Source: Pyropia haitanensis
Lineage: Eukaryota; Rhodophyta; Bangiophyceae; Bangiales; Bangiaceae
Length of the DNA stretch: 64,000 nucleotides
Direction of reading: 5' to 3'
NCBI GenBank assembly: GCA_008729055.1
Contig: SDUX01000001.1
Coordinates: 2,382,623 to 2,446,622 of the forward strand
The notes below the pieces were generated by a model. It saw nothing but the letters and a program-made list of their open reading frames with translations. It ran no database searches and had not been told where the DNA came from. Both the position numbers and the translations under genes were made by a program. This document shows, piece by piece, positions 57,574-64,000 of the stretch. Each line of letters starts with the position of its first letter. Within the stretch, counting starts at the first letter, position 1.

Positions 57574-57858
57574 CTACTGCGGGGCGGCCGAGTAAGAGGA
57601 CGCCCTGTAGGCTTCATTTTCGGTTTGGTGCCTGTACTCGTCTCTTTCGGACAGGGTCCCGTCCGGTAGGAACATGAGATAGTCCGTGGGCCCTCTGGAC
57701 GACTTCTGCTGCCAGAACCCCGTGGCACACATGTCCGGATGCGCGCAAAAAGAGGTGGACGCCAACAGCGCACCGTCGGGAACGTGGAGCGAGTCGACGA
57801 GGAACCCGAGCGCCAGAAGGAGCTGTTGCACGATACCGAGAACAGCAGCTGCAAGCAT
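57574..57858 (-). CDS. Small protein with N-terminal hydrophobic segment (94 aa)
   Basis: The frame from ATG 57858 begins MLAAAVLGIVQQLLLALGFL, a signal or signal-anchor-like helix. It continues with VDSLHVPDGALLASTSF, two Cys (FCAHPDMCATGFW), and a polar tail (PTDYLMFLPDGTLSERDEYR). Codon bias is good in this frame only. The frame is open upstream to 58020, but that part lacks bias and is taken as 5' leader or intron. An upstream exon spliced at the TTGCAG just after the ATG cannot be excluded. Possibly a secreted or membrane-anchored protein. No family recognised. Confidence 0.45.
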   Translation of the reverse strand: MLAAAVLGIVQQLLLALGFLVDSLHVPDGALLASTSFCAHPDMCATGFWQQKSSRGPTDYLMFLPDGTLSERDEYRHQTENEAYRASSYSAAPQ

Positions 57859-58515
57859 TGTACGTGGCCCGTCGCTTCCGCCCGTGTCCTCTCTGCTTGC
57901 CCCCATCTCCCCCGCTAGACGCACGTCTATGGCGCTCTGTACCAAACTGAGGCCGAGAGCTTGTGGACGCGGTCGAGCCCTCTGTGCGGTGGCTGCCGAA
58001 TCCCATCCGCCCCACCCCACCCGGTGCTGGACACTGCGAGTCGGGCAACCAGACTGGAAAGCCGGTGGCGGAAGCCAGCAAGCTGCCGCTCACACCGCGT
58101 CGTCCACCACGTGGGCTCACCTGACGCGTCACGAACGGCGGCGAGAGCGACCGAGGGATGCTTTGTCCCCATTGCTTCTCCGCTCGTCGTTCTTGCTCGT
58201 GGCCTGTATGGGCGTGCTGGTGCAAGACCGGGGCGCCCACTGGCGCACCCCTGCGTATGCTCGACTGGTACACGCAGAGCAGGACAAGGAAGTGCACCTA
58301 CGCGCATGCGCCGCCTCGGCGCCGACGGCGGGGCGTCCCCCCCCCCTGGGTTCCCATTCAATCTGGCGCAAACGCCCACCTGCCATCATCGCACCATGAC
58401 ACCCGCGGTCGTCGAGCTGTAAGAGTGCCGGGTATTTTCCCCGCCGGAGAGTATCCGACACTGATATTAGTGCAGAATGACTGTAGCCACGACTGCGTGC
58501 CACCACCCGGTTGTA
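57859..58515. other. Divergent intergenic region
   Basis: Moderate-GC sequence between the small hydrophobic ORF (-) and the dehydrogenase gene (+). Several frames exceed 100 codons on both strands but share no bias or domain. The part nearest the dehydrogenase holds its candidate promoter. Confidence 0.4.
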
Positions 58516-58534
58516 TCTATAATCTCTCTATTGG
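58516..58534 (+). promoter_or_regulatory. Candidate core promoter of the dehydrogenase gene
   Basis: A TATA-like TCTATAAT (58516-58523) and an ATTGG (inverted CCAAT, 58530-58534) lie about 270-285 bp before the ATG at 58801, in a local AT-rich patch between GC-rich stretches. Confidence 0.35.
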
Positions 58535-58800
58535 TGGAAACCGCGTCTGTCCAGAGCCCCCACCGCCTTGGATCCGCCCGTCGCCGCCGTCGCTGCGACG
58601 CACCCGCGCCGTCTCGGTGACCCGCCCGAGACGGGATCCCGCCTTGCCCGGCGCGCCCGCGCCGCCGCGCCGGCCGTCCTCGCGCCGTCGCGCGGTGCGG
58701 CACGCGCGCGCGCCCGGTGTGTGCGGCGTCCCCGCCGCTTGGCGGCTGTCTGCTTGAACCCCTCCCCCCCCTCACCCTCCCACCGTTGGCGCGCGCCGCC

Positions 58801-59919
58801 ATGGCGACCCCTGCCCCTCCCCCCCCCCTCGCCATGGCCGCCACCCCCACCGACCTCCTCCTCACCATCACGGTCGCCGCTGTCGCCGTGGCGGTCCTGT
58901 CCCGCCTCGGCGGCGTCGCCCGCGGCGTCGCGTCCGTCCCCGCCCGCGTGGCGGCGCTCCTCGTTGCCGACGCGGACGTTGCCACGGCGCGCACGCCGCC
59001 GGCGGGGCCCGCCGGCCTTGCCGGCCGCGTCGTGTGGGTGACGGGCGCGTCGGCGGGCATTGGCGCCGCGACCGCCGCGGCGGTCGTTGCCGCCGGCGGC
59101 CGCGTCGTCCTCACCGCCCGCCGGGGGGAGGTGCTGGCGGGCGTCGCCGCCCGGCTGGGCGGCCGCCGCGTCGCGGCGGTGGTCGTCGCGGACGTGGCCG
59201 AGGCGGCGACGGCGGCCGCGACGGTCGCCGCCGCGGTCGCCGCGTTTGGGACGGTCGACGTGCTCGTCAACAATGCGGGCGTGTCGACGCGGGAGACGGG
59301 CGCGGCGCTCGGCGCGGCCGCCGTCGCCACGGTGATGGGCGTCAACTATACGGGGCCCGTCGCGCTGTCGCGGGAGCTGCTCGCCGTCTGGGCGGCGGAG
59401 CGGGCGGCGGCGGCGGCGGCTGGTGGGGAGGCCGCCGCCGCCCACCGCCGGCGGGTGCGCCCCACCCTCGTCTTTGTCTCATCGGTCGCGGCGGTGCTGC
59501 ACGTGCCACTCCGGTCGGCCTACTGCGCGGCCAAGGCGGCGGTGCTCGCCTGGGCCAACGTTGTGCGCCTCGAGGAGGGGCCGCACGCCCTCCGCGTCGT
59601 GACGGTGCTGCCCGGCAGCGTGCGGACGGGCCTAGCCGCGTCCGCACTGACCGCCACCGGCACGTACGGCGCGACGGACCGGCGGCTGGCGGCGGGGCTG
59701 CCGCCGCCGCGCGTCGCGGAGCGGCTGGTGGCGGTGCTCGCCGCCGACGCGGCGGGCGTGACCGAGGTGTGGCTCGCGAAAAAGTGGCCCGAGCTCGCCC
59801 TCCTGTACGTTGCCACGTACGCGCGGCCGGCGTGGGAGGCGATTGCGCGGCGCGCCGCGCCGCGGTACCAGCGGGAGCTCGCCGCGGACGGCGCGGCCGC
59901 CCGCGCGGCGGCGGCCTAG
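58801..59919 (+). CDS. Membrane-anchored short-chain dehydrogenase/reductase (DHRS7-like)
   Basis: An intronless 372-aa frame. ATG 58801 (gccATGG context) was preferred over an in-frame ATG at 58717, whose extension is leader-like. A hydrophobic N-terminal segment (about residues 19-35, LLLTITVAAVAVAVLSR) suggests an ER or organelle membrane anchor. The Rossmann core has TGASAGIG (81-88) for NAD(P) binding, LTARRGE (an Arg after the second strand, which favours NADPH), NNAG (157-160), the structural Asn in VNYTG, the catalytic Ser in VFVSSVA (227-228) and YxxxK at Tyr241/Lys245. The C-terminal extension (KKWPELALLYVATYARPAWE) resembles that of DHRS7-type enzymes. The substrate is unknown; lipid or retinoid-like ketones are typical for the group. 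A T-rich tract lies at 60330-60357 downstream. Confidence 0.9.
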   Translation: MATPAPPPPLAMAATPTDLLLTITVAAVAVAVLSRLGGVARGVASVPARVAALLVADADVATARTPPAGPAGLAGRVVWVTGASAGIGAATAAAVVAAGGRVVLTARRGEVLAGVAARLGGRRVAAVVVADVAEAATAAATVAAAVAAFGTVDVLVNNAGVSTRETGAALGAAAVATVMGVNYTGPVALSRELLAVWAAERAAAAAAGGEAAAAHRRRVRPTLVFVSSVAAVLHVPLRSAYCAAKAAVLAWANVVRLEEGPHALRVVTVLPGSVRTGLAASALTATGTYGATDRRLAAGLPPPRVAERLVAVLAADAAGVTEVWLAKKWPELALLYVATYARPAWEAIARRAAPRYQRELAADGAAARAAAA

Positions 59920-62028
59920 CGAGGCGCGCCAGCGGCGCGGGGGGAAGGAGGAGGGGGGGGGGGGGGCGTGGGGGGGGGGGGGCGGGGGGGGGGGGGGGAT
60001 GGGCCGCACGCACGGGAGGGGATCGCCGCGACGGGTGGGGGGCGGGCGGCACGCACTCGCGCGCGCCGCGCGGGGTGTCCCGCCATCCCCACGCCGCCCG
60101 GTGCGTGCGGCGGCGGCCGCGGCGGGCGGGCGGCCGGCGGCGGCTGCCGCGGCGGTCTCCCCGCCGCGCCGTGGTCTCCCCGCCGCGCCGTGCGGTGCGC
60201 GCGGGCGGGCACCCGCCGCCGCCGCCGCCGTGGCGGTGGCGGCGTTCCCGCCACCGCCCCCGCGCCGCGCCGTCGCCGCTCGACGGCGCGCTGGGCGGCG
60301 GGGTGGGGGGGTGGCGGCGGCGCTCGTGTGTCTTTTTTTCTTTTTTCTTTTTTTTTTGGGGGGGGGGGGTGGGGGCGGACGCGGTCGGCTGGGGTGGCGG
60401 ATGGCCCGCGGCGGGTGGCCTCGTGCGGCGGCGTCGACCCGCGGTGCGGTGTTTTGGGGGGCCGCGACCGCTCCCCCCCTCACGTCCCCCCTCCCACCCA
60501 CACGGGCTGCCGCGCGGCCGTCACACACAAGCGGCAGCGGCGGCGGCGGCGGCGGCGCGGCTGTGCGTGTCGCCGTCCCCCCCCCCCCCTCCCCCCCCAC
60601 CCCCCACCGGTTCCGCACGCTCCCCACCCGGCGTGGTCGCAGCCGGGCCACGCCGCCACTCTGCTGCCGCGGCGGCGGCAGCGGCGGCGGCGGCGCCGCG
60701 CAGCCGCCGCGGCGGTGCGCCCGCGCGGTCGCGGTGGGCGCTGCGGCCGTTGCCGCAGACGGTGGACGCGGCCGGGACGGCCGCCGTCGTGGCCAGACGC
60801 CGGTGGCGGCCGGCCGGTCACCGGGTCGATGCGGCGTGCCGCCCCGCACCCCGCCTTTACCCCCCACACCTGCGGGCGTCCTATGTCCGCTGCGTACGCA
60901 CCCTCCTCCCGCTGCCGCCGCTGCCGTGGCCCCGTGTTGAGAGGCGCGCCAGTCCAGCGTTGCCCCAGGAATGGTCGGACTGGCATGGGGAGGGAAACAC
61001 CTGCGGTTGCCCAACCCCTTGGGGGTCCCCGCCCCTGGTGCCTGCCGCGCCTCAGCGTGCGGCGGCGACGGCATCCTGAGCCGCCCCCCATACGCGGTGC
61101 GGCAGCCGCGTGTTGGGGGGCGGCCGCCGTGCCGGCCCGCCGCGAGGCTCCCCCCTTGGGTCGACCGCGTGACCAGCCCGTGGCCGCTCACTCCTTCCCG
61201 CCCGCTCTTTGGCTGGTGCTGGCCGTCGCGGCTGGCGGGGCTGCCGGCGGCGGGCGACGCAGCGTACCCCCACCCCGTCCCGCCCGTCCCCGCCGCGCCC
61301 TCTGTCAGCGGCGCGCATCGTCGCCTGGACGACTGCGGCGACCGGCGGCGGGCACGTGCATTGGAGAGCACCCCGCCCGCGGCGGCCGCGGCCGCGGCGG
61401 TGGCGCCGCCGCCACAGTCACAGCCGCCGCGGTCGGCGACGCGCGGGGCGGGTCCTCCCCCCCCCGCCGACACACCTCCTCCCTCGTACCCAACAGGGAG
61501 GGCTGTGCCCGCCCTGCGGCTAGGTCCGCCGGCCACGACCGCGGCACGCAGCGGCAGCTGCTGTCGCCGCCGCCGCCGCTGCCGTCGCCGCCGCCGCTGC
61601 CGTCGCCGCCCACCCCGCGTGTGCCGGGGGCGGCGGGGGCGCTCCTTGAGGCGCGCGACAAGGTGGCGGCGCATCGTCGGAGGGGCTGCGTGGTCGGCCC
61701 CGCGCGCGGCCGCGGCCGCGGCGGCCTCGTGGCGGCGGTCGCTGCGGGTGCGGCGGCGGCGGCGGCGGCGGCCGTGACGGTGGCCAGTCTGCTGGGGGGC
61801 TGGCGGACGGTGTGCGCCCCTCCCCTCTGTCGCAAGCGGGGCGCAGACCATGGACGCGGGCGCGCCGCCGCGTCGCGATGCGCATCGCGGGTGCGGACCG
61901 TGATGCCGCCCAGTCCCCCCCCTTCCTTCCCCTTCTGGCCGTACGCAGAGCACGTGCAGAACGACATTGGGCACCTGACGGATGTCACGATCACGGCGGC
62001 GGTGACGTCTTGATGGGCGGCACGTCGG
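59920..62028. other. GC-rich region with ambiguous coding potential
   Basis: G/C runs and a T-rich tract (60330-60357, ending in a G run) follow the dehydrogenase. From about 61600 to 62013 a plus-strand frame reads ALLEARDKVAAHRRRGCVVG, an Ala-rich hydrophobic helix (LVAAVAAGAAAAAAAAVTVA) and EHVQNDIGHLTDVTITAAVT before a stop at 62013. This could be the end of a small membrane protein. The antisense frame is equally open, so I do not call a gene. Confidence 0.3.
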
Positions 62029-63463
62029 GTGCGTCGTGTGCTCGTCGGCGCCCCGCGTGGCAGGTGGCGGCTGTGGGCGGTGCCCCGCCGGCTGCCGGCG
62101 GTGACAGGGGTCGTGCCGGTGTCCGTACGGGGTGGTGGGCGTGCTGTGGGGGGGACGGGTGCCGGCCGCGCCAATACCGCCACCGTTGGCGGTGCCGACG
62201 CACTCGCCCCGGCGGCGGCGGCGGCCGTGGCGGCGGCGGCAGTGGCGGCGGCGGCGGCGGCGGCGGCGGTGGCGCGCGGTTGGCGGCACGCGGGTGAAGA
62301 CGGCGCGGCCGGGGGAGGGGGGGGATGCGCAGAGCGGCACCGCCGCCCGCGCCCGCCGTTGGCACCGTGACGCGGCGGTCCGAGCCCGTGTTTGTGGTCA
62401 TGGCCCCGCCTGTGGCAGGGGGGAGGCGGATCCACACGGTCCCCCAGGCCGTCAGACCGCTACTGTTGGCCGTTGCCGCGGCGACCGCCGCCGCCGCCGC
62501 CACCACCATCACCGCTGCCGCCTCCCACCGACGGGAGTCCCTCTCCAACGGCGGCGGGGGTGTCCAGTACACGGGCCAAACAGCCCGTCGGGCGCGTACG
62601 AGTGGCCGCCGAGTGGGCCATAGGGGGAAGGCGCCTCTGCTGGTGTTGTTGTCACGACAGCGGCCGCATGGGAGTGGGGGGGGAGTGGGAGCAGCGCCAA
62701 GGGGGAGGGGTTGGAGACTGTCCGTCGGTGGTCGCTCGTCGGTGCGCGCCGCGGCCAAGACACATGGAAAAACGCCAGAGGAACGGAGTCTCCAGGCTGC
62801 GGGTATGTACTTTCACACACGGGCGTTCCGCCGACGCTGGCGGCAGACGCGCAGCCGCCGTCTCCCCCCCCCCCTCACCAGCCGCTCCGCCCACCCTTCC
62901 CTCTTTCTTCCCTGTCCCCCCTCCTCGAACCCCCAGGCTGCTGCCGCCCATGGCGTTTGTGGGCGCCGTCCCCTGGGGCGCCCGCCGCCTGGACGCCGCC
63001 TATCCGCCTGGCCGCCGCCGCTGCCGCCGCGCCCGCCGGCCGCGGCGGCCCGCGGGCGGCGGCGCCGCGGCGGCCGCCGCGGCTGACCGCCGCGGCGGCG
63101 CCGCCACGCGCGGCGGCGACCCCATCGACCGCCGCGGCGGCCGTGCCCGCCGCTGCCGGTAGCGGCGGCCGCGGCCACGACAGTGGCGGCAGCGGCGGCA
63201 GCGGCAGCGACGACGGCACGGCGGCGGGGGCGCCGCCGCCGCGGCGTCCCTCCCCGGCGCCGCCCGCGTCGCCCGCTCTCACCACCCCCGTTCGTGGCGA
63301 CACGCCGCGTGCCGCCGCCGCCGCGTCCCGCACCGTCGACACGTTGCCCGTGTGCGCCGCGTCGCGGCCCGTCGCGGCGCACACGGCGGCGGCGGGCGGC
63401 GGCCGCGACGGCCGCCGCGTGGCTGGCCGCGCCCGCCCGCCGTGGCGGGCCGCGGGTGTCTGA
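62029..63463 (+). CDS. Candidate two-exon gene, hypothetical
   Basis: The model has exon 1 62029-62802, an intron 62803-62936 (GTATGT donor, CGAACCCCCAG acceptor, 134 bp) and exon 2 62937-63463. One added base in the G run 62317-62324 makes the frame and splice phase agree (433 aa). In exon 1 the stretch EPVFVVMAPPVAGGRRIHTV and PQAVRPLLLAVAAATAAAAA shows position-specific GC use expected for coding (third > first > second position). The Ala-rich hydrophobic part could be a membrane helix. Exon 2 is Ala/Pro/Ser-rich (SGSDDGTAAGAPPPRRPSPA). The start Met is only the first in the frame. No family recognised. Confidence 0.3.
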
Positions 63464-63659
63464 TAGTGGCTGCGGGGCGGGCGCGTCGACGCGGGCGCTG
63501 GGGGCGGGCCGCCACGCGGGCGGCGGTGGGGGTGGGCGTGGACCGCTCGCACGGGCGGCGGTCGTGCCACGGCGCGGTCCGGCGGCGGGGGTGGGTTTGT
63601 GGCCGCCGGTGGCGGTGTGGACGCCGCGCTACGGTCGTGGCCAGAGGACCGGCAGCCAC

Positions 63660-63690
<31 letters not shown>

Positions 63691-64000
63691 GCGGTGGCGG
63701 CGGCGGTAGCGACGGCGGCGGCGGTGGGGGCGGCGGTGGCGGCGGGGTTTGCGCCTGCCACCCTCGGACGGCGGCCGCGGCGGCCGCGGCGGCCGCCTCC
63801 ACCCCCCGCGCCGCCCGCCGCGCCTGCCGCCGCGCCGCGTTGCACCGTGCCGCCGACGCGCGGTTCCGCACGATCCGCCGGCGGGCCGCGTCGGTCGGCG
63901 CGGCTGCCAAGTCCAGCCGCGGCCGCCGCCGGCGGTGCCGCCCAGACTGGGGAGCGGCAGCCGCGACACCGGCGGCGGCGACGGCGGCGGCGGCGGCGGC
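63464..64000. other. Right-edge GC-rich stretch
   Basis: GGC tracts, then a plus-strand frame open to the edge reading ACRRAALHRAADARFRTIRR. It may be part of a gene continuing beyond the window, but antisense frames are open too. Not called. Confidence 0.3.

Noticed and set aside
1..64000. Bacterial operon, prophage, CRISPR array, tRNA or rRNA
   Set aside because: No regularly spaced repeats, cloverleaf or rRNA-like stretch was seen. Intron-bearing eukaryotic genes throughout exclude a bacterial contig.

Overview
The window is eukaryotic nuclear DNA of extreme GC content. Long C/G homopolymers and GGC/GCC trinucleotide tracts alternate with lower-GC islands (roughly 8.9-10.4, 19.3-20.7, 29.2-31.0, 38.4-41.3, 42.5-46.4, 54.0-58.5 kb). 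The eukaryotic assignment rests on spliceosomal introns (103-338 bp, donors mostly GTA(C/T/G)G or GTA(C/T)GT) and on eukaryote-only families: a UBE2G1-type E2, a DPM2 subunit and a full-length ABCB transporter. Two SnoaL/NTF2-like proteins with transit-peptide-like leaders, one carrying a UVR motif, suggest a photosynthetic host. A GC-rich, intron-poor alga such as a bangiophyte red alga fits, but that is inference. No rRNA, tRNA, CRISPR array or bacterial operon structure was seen.

Layout. 0-11.6 kb: a partial leader-bearing protein at the left edge (-), a small Ser/Pro-rich ORF (+), and a large protein with two E2-like (UBC) folds that both lack the catalytic cysteine (-). 11.6-19 kb: a ~1950-residue low-complexity protein (+) facing a plastid-type UVR + SnoaL-like protein (-). 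19-31 kb: a long coiled-coil protein (+), a HI0933/YhiN-family flavoprotein (-) and a three-exon gene of unknown function (-). 31-38 kb: a ~1990-residue helical protein (-). 39-48 kb: compact small genes: UBE2G1 (-), an unknown two-exon gene (+), a SnoaL-like protein (-), a nuclear-type small ORF (+), DPM2 (+) and a two-exon unknown (-). 48.8-53.9 kb: an ABCB/MDR full transporter (+). 54-64 kb: a 740-bp element with 22-bp perfect inverted termini, a protein with a duplicated Cys/His module, a small hydrophobic ORF, a membrane-anchored short-chain dehydrogenase, and a low-confidence spliced gene.

Reading frames. Many real genes change frame inside C/G homopolymers. At every such site in my models, adding a single base restores a sensible frame, and total lengths then divide by three. 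I read this as homopolymer undercalling in the assembly, not pseudogenisation. Coordinates below span these breaks and any introns; splice sites are given in the evidence.

Functionally the genes are ordinary housekeeping and organelle neighbours (ubiquitin conjugation, ER dolichol-phosphate-mannose synthesis, lipid or drug export, plastid proteins), with no operon-like cluster. Most novel are the cysteine-less tandem UBC protein, the duplicated CxxC/H/C/CxxC protein and the terminal-inverted-repeat element.
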